Of a DNA stretch of 38,056 bases, positions 23,841 to 31,345 are shown one piece after another. A model generated the notes under the pieces. That model did no database searches. It had not been told where the DNA came from and saw only the letters and a program-made list of their open reading frames with translations. The stretch spans positions 1 through 38,056 of the forward strand of contig CAZSIT010000021.1 of NCBI GenBank assembly GCA_964607165.1, given 5' to 3'. Source of the DNA: DSPP01 sp964607165 (GTDB taxonomy: Bacteria; Zixibacteria; MSB-5A5; DSPP01). The first letter of the stretch is position 1; each line of letters begins with the position of its first letter. The position numbers and the translations under genes are program-made.

Positions 23841-23895
23841 AACCGAGGAAAAATTGAGGCAAAAACCACTCCCCCGCTATTAGTAGAGGGATGTG
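23841..23895 (+). promoter_or_regulatory. Promoter-like repeated unit, copy 5, upstream of the portal gene
   Basis: Plus strand: ATTGAGGC, AAAAACCACTCCCCCGC, TATTAGTAGAGGGATG, so TTGAGG and TATTAG are again 18 bp apart. It points at the portal and terminase genes 217 bp downstream; this is the only copy outside the 7.4-8.9 kb block. The spacer sequence differs from the other four. Confidence 0.55.
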
Positions 23896-24111
23896 CGCGA
23901 CACCCTCACCCCTTTCCCCCCTGGCCGTGGGTGAGGTTTATAAAATGACCTCCTCTTTCCCTCCCCTCAAGGGGAGGGATTAAGGGAGGGGTCAACGGTA
24001 GGGGCAGGTCCCCGTGCCTGCCCTTCCCCTTCCCGTTTCGGGCTTGTCCCGAGCGTAGTCGAGGGGAAGGGGATAAAGGGGTTAGGTAAAAACGAAACCG
24101 AAAGGAGAAAT

Positions 24112-25401
24112 ATGTTCAAAACTCTAATCCAACTCTTCACCAAACAAAAACCAAAGCCCAAATACCCCGAATTTGTGGCTACCCTGAAATTGCAGAGATC
24201 CAAGAAGAATTATCCGGCAAAACCGCAGGCAATTTCCCAGCAAAATCCCGACTATTTTCGCTTTCAACAGTGGGACCGCCCCACCCGCCTCGAATTTTAT
24301 CGCTTCCTGCGCGATAACATCCCGCTTTTGAATTCCGTCATCTGGACTTGGAGCCGGCTTTCCGCCGCCCCCAATCGTCTGGAGATTATTGGCGACTCCA
24401 GGGCAGCAGAGAAACGCACCGCCGAAAAAATCCTGCGTGCTTTGGATGAACGCCTCTACCAATACCCCTTTGCCCGCTTCGGCGGCACGGATGCGGTTTT
24501 GGCGCAATTCTTTAACTCCCTTTTCACTCTCGGCGCCGTGGCCGGTGAGATTGTTTTGAATCCCAGCCGGACGCGAATCGAAAAATTCCTCTTCATCGAC
24601 CCGGCCACACTTGCTTTCATCTGGGACAAATCGGGCAATTGCCGGATTTTACAGCAAACCCCGACCAGTCGAGGGGAAAAATTGTTGAACCCGTATTCAA
24701 CCTACTACGCCGGCTTGGATGCGGAAATGTCGAATCCTTACGGCCGTTCCATCTTGGGAGCTGTACCGTTTGTCGCCAAAGTCGAGCAAAGTTTGGTGGC
24801 CGATATGCAAAAAACAATGCACAACGCCGGCTACAATCGCATACACATCAAAATCAAACCGCCCGAAAAACGGGAGCTGGAAACTGAAGAAGCTTATTTA
24901 GAGCGGGCAAACAGATACTTTGACGACACGGTCAAAGTGGTCAAAGAGTTGGCGCCGGAAGACAATCCTGTGACTTGGAACGACATTGAAATCGAATATA
25001 TCGGCCCCAAGGGCCCGCTTTCCTCCTCGCAATCCTGGTATATCACCCATAAAGCGATGGTGGAAGATATCTGCGCCGGCACGCATTTAGACCCGTTTTT
25101 GCTCGGCTATTCCTACGGAACAACGCAGAATTGGGCAAAGTTTAAATACGAATTGGTCTTGCGCCAGGTCGCCTCCGTTCAGAGGATTGCCAAACGCTTT
25201 ATGGAATGGATTTACAATCTCGAGCTGGCGCTGAACGGCATTACCGATTTGAAAGCCGAATTTCATTTCGACAACCGCAAGAGTTTCGATTTGCTGGAAA
25301 ACGTTAGAGCAGAGCAGATGAAGTTGGACAATGTTATCAAAAAAGAAAAAGCCGGCTATATCGATTTCGAAGAAGCCAAAAAAGAAGCGCAGGGATCGTA
25401 G
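24112..25401 (+). CDS. Phage portal protein
   Basis: 429 residues, AAAGGAG upstream. Forms the dodecameric gate through which the terminase packages DNA. Portal-like features: WDRPTRLEFYRFLRDNIPLLNSVIWTWSRL near residue 60, EKILRALDERLY helices, NSLFTLGAVAGEIVLNPSRTRIEKFLFIDPATLAF (wing strands), and a long stem helix region IKIKPPEKRELETEEAYLERANRYFDDTVKVVKEL, then GYSYGTTQNWAKFKYELVLRQVASVQR and a C-terminal region (EKAGYIDFEEAKKEAQG). Length is usual. The stop TAG is the TAG of a GTAGGGGC palindrome (25398 on), so the repeat may have set the C-terminus. It lies next to the terminase gene on the plus strand, but 16 kb from the capsid genes. Confidence 0.8.
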   Translation: MFKTLIQLFTKQKPKPKYPEFVATLKLQRSKKNYPAKPQAISQQNPDYFRFQQWDRPTRLEFYRFLRDNIPLLNSVIWTWSRLSAAPNRLEIIGDSRAAEKRTAEKILRALDERLYQYPFARFGGTDAVLAQFFNSLFTLGAVAGEIVLNPSRTRIEKFLFIDPATLAFIWDKSGNCRILQQTPTSRGEKLLNPYSTYYAGLDAEMSNPYGRSILGAVPFVAKVEQSLVADMQKTMHNAGYNRIHIKIKPPEKRELETEEAYLERANRYFDDTVKVVKELAPEDNPVTWNDIEIEYIGPKGPLSSSQSWYITHKAMVEDICAGTHLDPFLLGYSYGTTQNWAKFKYELVLRQVASVQRIAKRFMEWIYNLELALNGITDLKAEFHFDNRKSFDLLENVRAEQMKLDNVIKKEKAGYIDFEEAKKEAQGS

Positions 25402-25450
25402 GGGCGGGTTCAGTCCGAGCCCGTAGGGGCGTATTGCAATACGCCCCTAC
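25398..25450. repeat. Two GTAGGGGC palindromes between portal and terminase genes
   Basis: 25398-25422: GTAGGGGCGGGTT... CCGAGCCC (imperfect). 25423-25450: perfect 28-bp palindrome with core GCGTATTGCAATACGC. The portal stop codon is inside the first. They occupy most of the 60-bp gap before the terminase gene. Confidence 0.85.
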
Positions 25451-25461
25451 AAACCGAAACA

Positions 25462-26802
25462 GTGTCAAATAGTTCTTTAAAATTATTCAACAAATCCCAT
25501 TGGCTCCGCGCCGCCGCCGACCCCCTCTTTTTCGCAGGCAATATCCTGCAATCCAGTCTGCACTCCGGCCAGACCAATTGGCTGGTGCGCGCCAAAAAAC
25601 GGGAAAACCTCTTGCACGCCGGCAACCGCTGGGGCAAAGGGGAAATACAGGCCATCAAATTTTTACATCGCGCCCTCTTCCAACCGATCGGCGACAAACC
25701 AAACAAAGGCACCTACCATCTGGCCAACGTAAGCATCACTCAAAATCAGGCCGAAATCGTTTTCCGAAAAATTCTGCGCCAGATAAAATCCCACCGCTTT
25801 CTCGAATTTCTGGTGAAAGAACAAAAACGCACTCCCTTTCCGACTTTGATGCTGGCCAACGGCAGCGAAATTACGGCGCGCACGACCCAGCGCCGCGGCG
25901 AATATCTTTTGGGCGAAGGATATGATTTCATCAACTTCGACGAAGCTGCCTTCGACCCGGCGGGGGATTATGTGGCCGATAAAGTCCTGGCGTTAAGATT
26001 GGCCGACCGCGGCGGTATGCTCGATTTTACCTCCACGCCAAAAGGAAGAAACTGGTTTTACCGGCTCGCTGAAAAATTGAAAAGAAATCCGAAAATCGCC
26101 TACGTGCAGGGCGGCGACACCCGCGACAACCGCTTCATCAGCCAGGAATTTATCGAAGAGAAAATCAAATCCTGGCCGGAGAACTTGATTCGCCAGAATA
26201 TCGCCGGAGAATTTGTGGAAGAGATGGAAAGTCTTCTCTCCGAATCGGAAATTCAGGCCGCCATCGACGCCTCCACCGGCCTCTCCCCGCCCAAAGCCGG
26301 ACGCCGTTACGCAGCCGGTTGGGATTTGGGAAGAAAAATTTCCTTCACCGCAGGAGCGATTTTGGACGTGACCGAAAAACCGTATCAATTAGTCGCTTTT
26401 GAGCGTTTCCGCCACCGCAGCTGGGAGCAGGTGTTTCAAACCATTCGGCAGAAAAAGAAAGAATACGGCGGCCCGGTGATTATTGACGCCACCGGTCTCG
26501 GCGACGTCGTTTTAGGCGAGTTGGCCGACATTAAACCGATTGGGTTCACCTTTAACAACAAAACCAAAAACGAATTATTGCTGAACTTTAAGCGCGCCCA
26601 CGAGAAAAAAGAGATTGCCTATCCCTATCTGGAGCAATGGGAAGACGCCGAAACGCTCTGGAGTTTGAAAGCCGAACTGGAAAGTTTAACCTGGGATGAA
26701 AACCGCCACGCCGATTTTTGTTTCGCTTTAGCCCTCGCCCTCTGGCTCCTCCGCCCGCGGGAAAAACTCCTCCTCCCCTACGGCAAATGGGCCAAGATCT
26801 GA
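25462..26802 (+). CDS. Phage terminase large subunit
   Basis: 446 residues. ATP-driven packaging motor with a nuclease. ATPase: Walker A LLHAGNRWGKGEIQAIKF (residues about 50-67) and Walker B YDFINFDEAAFDP (about 156-168); coupling motif FTSTPKGRNWFYRL. Nuclease (RNase H-like): AAGWDLGRKISFTAGAI (Asp at about 290), VIIDATGLGDVVL, and a final acidic segment HADFCFALALALW with the third Asp. All three metal-binding positions appear intact. The start is a GTG at 25462 inside sequence with a weak ribosome binding site, just after palindromes. It ends at the base where a 9-bp direct repeat of the DUF3800 cassette begins. No frameshifts seen. Confidence 0.85.
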   Translation: MSNSSLKLFNKSHWLRAAADPLFFAGNILQSSLHSGQTNWLVRAKKRENLLHAGNRWGKGEIQAIKFLHRALFQPIGDKPNKGTYHLANVSITQNQAEIVFRKILRQIKSHRFLEFLVKEQKRTPFPTLMLANGSEITARTTQRRGEYLLGEGYDFINFDEAAFDPAGDYVADKVLALRLADRGGMLDFTSTPKGRNWFYRLAEKLKRNPKIAYVQGGDTRDNRFISQEFIEEKIKSWPENLIRQNIAGEFVEEMESLLSESEIQAAIDASTGLSPPKAGRRYAAGWDLGRKISFTAGAILDVTEKPYQLVAFERFRHRSWEQVFQTIRQKKKEYGGPVIIDATGLGDVVLGELADIKPIGFTFNNKTKNELLLNFKRAHEKKEIAYPYLEQWEDAETLWSLKAELESLTWDENRHADFCFALALALWLLRPREKLLLPYGKWAKI

Positions 26803-26821
26803 AAATTAGGCGATTACCCCT

Positions 26822-26850
26822 TTGACAAAGTAACCCTTCTACGCTACCAT
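26822..26850 (+). promoter_or_regulatory. Sigma70 promoter for the DUF3800 gene, inside the left arm
   Basis: TTGACA (26822-26827), 17 bp, TACCAT (26845-26850). The -35 lies within the inverted arm. Start codon 54 bp downstream of the -10. Confidence 0.55.
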
Positions 26851-26904
26851 AGGCATTAATATGGGTGGGGGAAGGAATTCGTCGATTTTTTGGTGGTTAA
26901 GTAT

Positions 26905-27633
26905 ATGGCTGTTTTAGCGGCCTACTTTGATGATAGCGGTTCATATCCAGAACACCCTCTTGTAGTAATGTGTGGCGCGGTTGCAAGCACAAAGCAATGG
27001 AAAGATTTTAGTATACAATGGAATAAGGTGCTTCGCTCGGAAGGAATTTCGGTGTTTCATATGGCCGACTGCGAAAATTTTGAGGGCGAATTTAAGGGTT
27101 GGACACCCATCAGAAAAAGAGATTTTATTGTGAAGTTAATTGAAATAGTCAAGAAATATAAACGCCAATTCATAGGAAGCATCGTGTTCTGCAAAGATTT
27201 CGATTTAGTAAAGCCGAAATTCCCCAATATTCCCTTAACACACAAACAGTTTTGTATAAACCGTTGCATTTTACATCTTTCGATTTGGATGGAAGGTTCC
27301 ACTGAAAGAAAAAATGTGACCATTTATTTTGATAGGGGCAATCCTTTGGCTCCCGAAATGGTAAAACTCTTTTGCGAAAAGTCCACTCCTAAATGGAAAT
27401 GTGTGCAAGGAAATAAGGAGGACGATATTCCCTTACAGGCGGCGGATTTGATTGCTTATGACGTGTTCAAATATAAAAAGAACGAATTGGAGGGATGGCC
27501 AAGACCACCAAGAAAATCAATTTTGTCACTTCTTGGAAATCAAAAACAACAATGGTCTATTGAAACCCCTGAAACCATTGCTAGCCATTTGGCTCTTCTC
27601 GAAGAGCATAGGGATGAGATTAGCAAACTTTAG
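26905..27633 (+). CDS. DUF3800 domain protein
   Basis: 242 residues from the ATG at 26905 (GGTGG upstream); a TTG five codons earlier is possible. The DUF3800 pattern is clear: AAYFDDSGSYPEHPLVVMCGAVAS at the start, VFHMADCENF, VTIYFDRGNPLAPEMVKLF in the middle, and IPLQAADLIAYDVFKYKK near the end, giving conserved acidic residues as in an RNase H-like fold. The biochemical role of the family is not established; members are often found near mobile elements and defence genes. Codons are AT-rich, unlike those of the terminase before it or the repeat protein after it, consistent with recent transfer. Flanked by inverted arms and a direct repeat. Confidence 0.8.
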   Translation: MAVLAAYFDDSGSYPEHPLVVMCGAVASTKQWKDFSIQWNKVLRSEGISVFHMADCENFEGEFKGWTPIRKRDFIVKLIEIVKKYKRQFIGSIVFCKDFDLVKPKFPNIPLTHKQFCINRCILHLSIWMEGSTERKNVTIYFDRGNPLAPEMVKLFCEKSTPKWKCVQGNKEDDIPLQAADLIAYDVFKYKKNELEGWPRPPRKSILSLLGNQKQQWSIETPETIASHLALLEEHRDEISKL

Positions 27634-27738
27634 CATCTTTCTTTTTAGAAACTCATTTCCTAAACCCTGTCCTTAAAACGGGTTATACTTTGTCAAAGTG
27701 ATATTCACCAAAATTAGGTAGTAGTCAGGGGTGTAACA

Positions 27739-27765
27739 AAAAAGGGCGGACGAAAGTCCGCCCTT
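27739..27765 (-). terminator. Terminator of the YadA-like repeat gene
   Basis: Stem AAGGGCGGAC / GTCCGCCCTT with GAAA loop (27742-27765). On the minus strand it is followed by a TTTTTT run. It lies 40 bp after the stop at 27805. Confidence 0.8.
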
Positions 27766-27804
27766 CCCTCTTACCGTTCCAGACAGTGTCCTCGCTTTTT
27801 CAAC

Positions 27805-29481
27805 CTACCTCACTTTCGCCTGCGGCTTTTCGTCCTGCATTCCCTTGAGCTTCTCTTCCAATTGTTCTATCCGCGCTTTTAGGTCGGCATTTTCGTTGCC
27901 CAGTGCCTGGACGGCTGCCATCAGTATGCCCGCCATATCACCGGAATTAATGGTCGTCGGCGTTCCGATGGTTCCCACGCCGTCGTTTCCGAAGGCGGCG
28001 TAAAACTCCTGCGCCATCGGGCCGTAGTGGCGGAACTGTTTGGGGTCGTGGCCAATGTAGTTCCAGCTGGCAAGATTAAACCCTCGGATTTTTCTTAACA
28101 CCTCTTCCCCGTCCACCGGCCGGAAGTTTTCCTTTTGATTCTTGTCGGAGGGAAAGGTATAGGCCACCTGGCCTTCGATGACGGTGACGGCGGCATTTCC
28201 CAAACGGATTTTGTTGCTGGCGTCCACCATCGCCCCGGCTCCGATGGCGGTGGCGTTGTTCAGGTTCCCCGCCGAAACATTTGCAAAGAATCCTATCGCG
28301 GTGTTATTGCTGCCGGTGGTGTTGCTGGAGAGCGCACTGCGCCCGCTGGCGGTGTTGCTGTCGCCGGTGGTGTTGCTCTGGAGCGCAAGGGCCCCGCTGG
28401 CGGTGTTCCTGTTTCCGGTGGTGTTGAGTTGGAGCGCAGCGGACCCGCTGGCGGTGTTCTCGAAGCCGGTGGTGTTGCCAGAGAGCACATTGAGCCCGCT
28501 GGCGGTGTTGTCGTTGCCGGTGGTGTTGCCTACGAGCGCGCCGAACCCGCTGGCGGTGTTGTTGAAGCCGGTGGTGTTGAGGGAAAGAGCATTGGTCCCG
28601 CAGGCGGTGTTGGCACTGCCGGTGGTGTTGCCTCCGAGCGCATTGGACCCGCTGGCGGTGTTGTTGAAGCCGGTGGTGTTGCTTGTGAGTGCACGGGTCC
28701 CGTTGGCGGTATTGTTGATGCCGGTGGTGTTGCTGGAGAGCGCCTCGTCCCCGCTGGCGGTGTTGCCGTGGCCGGTGGTGTTGTTAAGGAGAGCAAAGTT
28801 TCCGCAGGCGGTGTTGCTGAAGCCGGTGGTGTTGCCTCCAAGCGCATTGGCCCCGCTGGCGGTATTATCGGAACCGGTGGTGTTGAAACGTAGCGCATTG
28901 ACCCCGCTGGCGGTGTTGTCGGTGCCGGTCATTGTCAGGTTGCCGGCGTTGGGGCCGATGAAGGTGTTGTCCGTACCGAAATTGTGAATGAAAAGGGCGC
29001 CCCCCTTCCGAATGTTGCCCGCCGTTGAGCTGGAATTATCAAGGTTGAGATTCCCGCTCGATAGCGTCAGGCCTCCGCTAATGGTTCCCCCGGAGGCACT
29101 ATCGACGGAGTTTACCCTGTAGGCATAGCCCACCGATACCAATTGCTGTCTCATAGGCATCTCTCCATCCGGGGCAACGGCAATCCCCAGCCAGCGGCCG
29201 GGGCTGTTGAAGGCGGAATCCGGAACCGGGTTTGAGGATCCGAGAAGAACCGCAAACAGGCCGCCAGTCGTGCTCACCGAAGTTGACTCCGACCAGAGCA
29301 CATTGCCAACTGTGGGGTCATTGTAAATTCTAAACCTGACCGAATAGTTACCGTTGCCCACCGGATTCCCGCTCCCATCCCGCAGGATGCCTTGAAAGTT
29401 GATTAGCTGGGGAACGGCGGCCCAAATCGTTGCCGCAAGAAGAACCATCAGCCCGACCGATATTAAGATGATGCGTTTCAT
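27805..29481 (-). CDS. YadA-head-like repeat protein with peptidase S74-type C-terminus
   Basis: 558 residues; ATG at 29481 behind AAAGGAGGT (a reading from 29529 comes from a palindrome). Sec signal (LISVGLMVLLAATIWA), then a beta domain (LINFQGILRDGSGNPVGNGN to QQLVSVGYAYRV), then about 13 tandem 17-residue units NTTGxxNTASGxxALxx, the left-handed beta-roll pattern of trimeric autotransporter heads. The C-terminus has FPSDKNQKENFRPVDGEEVL and HYGPMAQEFYAAFGND, the self-cleaving chaperone pattern of peptidase S74 (Ser in SDK and nearby Lys as likely dyad), followed by a coiled coil (LGNENADLKARIEQLEEKLK) that would trimerise. It probably makes a trimeric surface or tail-fibre-like stalk. The 51-bp DNA repeats create long shadow frames on the other strand. 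Confidence 0.85.
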   Translation of the reverse strand: MKRIILISVGLMVLLAATIWAAVPQLINFQGILRDGSGNPVGNGNYSVRFRIYNDPTVGNVLWSESTSVSTTGGLFAVLLGSSNPVPDSAFNSPGRWLGIAVAPDGEMPMRQQLVSVGYAYRVNSVDSASGGTISGGLTLSSGNLNLDNSSSTAGNIRKGGALFIHNFGTDNTFIGPNAGNLTMTGTDNTASGVNALRFNTTGSDNTASGANALGGNTTGFSNTACGNFALLNNTTGHGNTASGDEALSSNTTGINNTANGTRALTSNTTGFNNTASGSNALGGNTTGSANTACGTNALSLNTTGFNNTASGFGALVGNTTGNDNTASGLNVLSGNTTGFENTASGSAALQLNTTGNRNTASGALALQSNTTGDSNTASGRSALSSNTTGSNNTAIGFFANVSAGNLNNATAIGAGAMVDASNKIRLGNAAVTVIEGQVAYTFPSDKNQKENFRPVDGEEVLRKIRGFNLASWNYIGHDPKQFRHYGPMAQEFYAAFGNDGVGTIGTPTTINSGDMAGILMAAVQALGNENADLKARIEQLEEKLKGMQDEKPQAKVR

Positions 29482-29511
29482 TTGAAACCTCCTTTTAGTT
29501 TTTTTGTTTTC

Positions 29512-30022
29512 GTAGGGGCACGTTGCCACGTGCCCGTATCATCCTGGTTTTATATCTCTGTCTCGACACACTTTTCCCTTTTCGGCAAACATCCCTCCCG
29601 CCTGCCGTTTCTGGCAAAACCTGTTTGCAGCTAAAAGATAACTAACCGTTTTGGGGAGGCAAGGAAAAACGTAGGGGTGAACCTTCACTTGTCCCGAGCG
29701 TAGTCGAGGGAGGTTCACCCACGGGCGAATCTAAAGATTCGCCCCTACCATATAAATTTATGATTCTTCGTAGCGGTAGGCCTCCGTGCCTACCCCTCGT
29801 GCCAAAAGAAAAAGGGCAGACACAGAGGTCTACCCCTACAAGTACAACGCGATTTTTTGTAAGGGCAATTCATGAACTTGTGGTGAGCGAAGCCGAATCC
29901 GTGCCTGCCCTTTTACAAAAACAAAGGGCGAACACGAGGTTCGCCCCTACATTGCAAAAAACGGAATTTTGTAGGGGCAATTCATTTATCCCGTGCAAAG
30001 TCGAGGGATGAATTGCCCCTAC
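29512..30022. repeat. Array of eight GTAGGGGC-type palindromes in a geneless 553-bp gap
   Basis: Units: 29512-29537 (GGGCACGTTGCCACGTGCCC), 29671-29748 (two hairpins with a CTTGTCCCGAGCG module), 29770-29797, 29812-29839, 29859-29915, 29924-29950 (GGGCGAACACGAGGTTCGCCC), and 29971-30022 (AATTCAT / ATGAATT around ATCCCGTGCAAAGTCGAGGG). Cores differ but the two arms of each unit stay complementary. 29540-29670 shows nothing I can support. The region lies between two minus-strand genes. Confidence 0.85.
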
Positions 30023-30034
30023 GATTTATTTTAC

Positions 30035-30787
30035 TTAACGGGTAACCGAACGCACGCTAACCTTCGGCTCCGTGTGCTCGGCGGTAGGACCGGCCCACGG
30101 GCTGGTCGCTCCGCTAATCGTTCCGCCCATTACCCGATAAACGAACGGCGCGCAGATGCCGCCCAAAATCGGCCCAACCCAATACGGCCACTGGTTGGTC
30201 CAGTTGCCGGAACCGATGGCCGAACCAAAGGCGCGGGCCGGGTTAAAAGCTCCGCCGGTAAGCGGCCCGGCAACCAAGGTGCAGAACCCCAGAGCGCAGC
30301 CCACCGCCAGTGGCGCAATATTTCTGGGCGCCCGGTCGTCGCAGGTGCAGGCGATGCAACAGATGACGAAAACGCAGGTAAAAATCGCCTCGACGAAAAT
30401 AGTGCTGACCGTTCCAACCCCCACACCGGCATCCGGCGCTCCCAGAGCAACCGACTGCCAGACGGTGGTGGGGAAAATCGAGCGCGTCACCAATCCGGCG
30501 ACAATGGCTCCCGCCAGCTGGGCAACAATGTAGATGACTCCTGTCTGCACGTTGACCCGTCCGCCGAAAATATGGCCGACCGTAACCGCCGGGTTGATAT
30601 GCCCGCCGGAAATGTGGGTGGTGAAGGCCAAAAGAGCCGTAAAGACGAAGCAGTTGGCCAGAGCAATTCCCACCCAGCCCAGCCCGCCGTTGGCCATAGC
30701 GTCGGCACAGACCACGCCGGCCGCCGTGCAAACGAAAATAAAGCTGGCGACCATTTCGGTCAGAGCTGGCTTAAACGTTTTTTCCAT
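30035..30787 (-). CDS. MIP-family channel (aquaporin or aquaglyceroporin)
   Basis: 250 residues, AGGAGGG upstream. Six membrane helices and the two NPA loops are present: GGHINPAVTV (NPA at 65-67) and GGAFNPARAFG (NPA at 182-184, followed by the selectivity-filter Arg185). The internal twofold pattern of the family is complete. Predicted inner-membrane channel for water or small uncharged solutes. Selectivity cannot be told: loop E has AFNPAR without the Asp seen after the second NPA in glycerol facilitators (D-F-x-P-R in GlpF), so water is more likely. Two Cys pairs in helix 5 (VICCIACTCDD) are unusual. It is a single-gene unit between a palindrome array and an intergenic region with a structured element. 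Confidence 0.9.
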   Translation of the reverse strand: MEKTFKPALTEMVASFIFVCTAAGVVCADAMANGGLGWVGIALANCFVFTALLAFTTHISGGHINPAVTVGHIFGGRVNVQTGVIYIVAQLAGAIVAGLVTRSIFPTTVWQSVALGAPDAGVGVGTVSTIFVEAIFTCVFVICCIACTCDDRAPRNIAPLAVGCALGFCTLVAGPLTGGAFNPARAFGSAIGSGNWTNQWPYWVGPILGGICAPFVYRVMGGTISGATSPWAGPTAEHTEPKVSVRSVTR

Positions 30788-31153
30788 AACCCCTCCTTAA
30801 GTTTAGTTTCCTTTGGCTTGTAAGAAATCCGGTCGGCTGTCAAGCGAACCAAAGATAAGGAGCAATGCCCTGCCCCCCTTACAAGTCCAACCAACACTTA
30901 ATATCGGTATCGAACCGTAGAAACTTAAACCGCTTTTGCGAACCCATAAGTTAGTAAAAACTTTAAATCACTAAGTTTTGCTGGCATCCAATTTTCTTTT
31001 CTTTGCAACCCACTTCAGCATTGCATTATGCAATACTTCTATGTGGGATGGTAATGGATTGACAATCAATGGGTTGCATATAAAACCGAAAGACTAGCTT
31101 CGGGCACAGCGATTGCGATTTGCTTTCTCGGAGGGAAAGGAAAAAAGGAAAGG
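30788..31153. other. 366-bp intergenic region
   Basis: Between the aquaporin gene (minus) and a small plus-strand ORF. I see no gene. It contains the inverted-repeat element at 31004-31078 and a TTGACA at 31059-31064 followed by TATAAA after 14 bp (short spacing). Confidence 0.5.
31004..31078 (+). other. Possible structured RNA or regulatory element
   Basis: Nine-bp closing arms TGCAACCCA (31004-31012) and TGGGTTGCA (31070-31078) enclose ATTGCAT/ATGCAAT (31020-31034) and ATTGA/TCAAT hairpins, a three-way layout. It overlaps a TTGACA and lies 76 bp upstream of the small ORF at 31154. No known riboswitch class recognised. Confidence 0.35.
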
Positions 31154-31273
31154 ATGAAAAGGATAAAAATGAATATGTACCAACATCGCCGCAACCTCCT
31201 GCTCTTGGCTTTTGGCATCATCGCCGGAGTAATTCTTTTAGTCGTCGGCACCGCCGAAGCGTTTATCCGCTAA
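31154..31273 (+). CDS. Small single-pass membrane protein, 39 aa
   Basis: Too short for routine calling. The frame from 31154 reads MKRIKMNMYQHRRNLL, then a membrane helix LLAFGIIAGVILLVVGTAEAF, then IR and a TAA stop. Several starts are possible (31154, 31169, 31175); AAAGGA-type sequence lies before each of the first two. Basic N-terminus plus helix gives an N-in topology. A rho-independent hairpin with a T run follows at 31320, which supports a real transcription unit. Function unknown. Confidence 0.5.
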   Translation: MKRIKMNMYQHRRNLLLLAFGIIAGVILLVVGTAEAFIR

Positions 31274-31319
31274 CCGGCAAAGCGGTAGCTTTTCCTTCCC
31301 AAGCGGAGATTTCTAACTT

Positions 31320-31345
31320 GGTGCTGCAAGGCACCGTATTTTTTA
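31320..31345 (+). terminator. Terminator after the small membrane ORF
   Basis: GGTGC TGCAAG GCACC hairpin (31320-31335) followed by GTATTTTTTATT. It overlaps the last codons of the facing minus-strand gene. Confidence 0.5.

Larger units (their letters stand above)
23570..24111. other. 542-bp intergenic region before the portal gene
   Basis: No gene supported. It contains the consensus promoter (minus), the fifth promoter-like unit (plus), several CCCTCCCC/GGGGAGGG inverted units (23700-23740, 23795-23835, 23950-23995), and a GTAGGGGCAGG composite palindrome with CTTGTCCCGAGCGTAGTCGA at 23998-24070. The portal gene follows with AAAGGAG. Confidence 0.6.
26802..27718. mobile_element. Putative small mobile cassette carrying a DUF3800 gene
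   Basis: Bounded by 9-bp direct repeats AAAATTAGG (26802-26810 and 27710-27718), like a target-site duplication. Just inside are inverted arms CTTTGACAAAGTAACCC (26820-26836) and GGGTTATACTTTGTCAAAG (27680-27698), identical apart from a 2-bp insertion. The interior is visibly AT-rich compared with both neighbours. The left copy starts on the last base of the terminase stop codon. No transposase is present, so it would be non-autonomous or a defence-type cassette moved by a helper. Confidence 0.55.

Noticed and set aside
28290..28945. Regular repeats that could suggest CRISPR
   Set aside because: Period of 51 bp without unique spacers, fully coding in one frame, no cas genes.
28135..28987. 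Repetitive plus-strand ORFs with GGVAxERxGPAGG or LAVLxxPVVL units
   Set aside because: Antisense shadows of the 51-bp NTTG repeats of the YadA-like gene.
29760..30011. Small ORF across the palindrome array
   Set aside because: Composed of repeat units; no ribosome binding site or protein-like composition.
31004..31078. Integron attC-like site
   Set aside because: Lacks GTTRRRY/RYYYAAC core sites and no integron integrase or cassette array is visible.
31081..31140. Possible riboswitch (CCGAAAG... CTTCGGGCACAG... CTCGG)
   Set aside because: Some pairing but no known aptamer core could be recognised.
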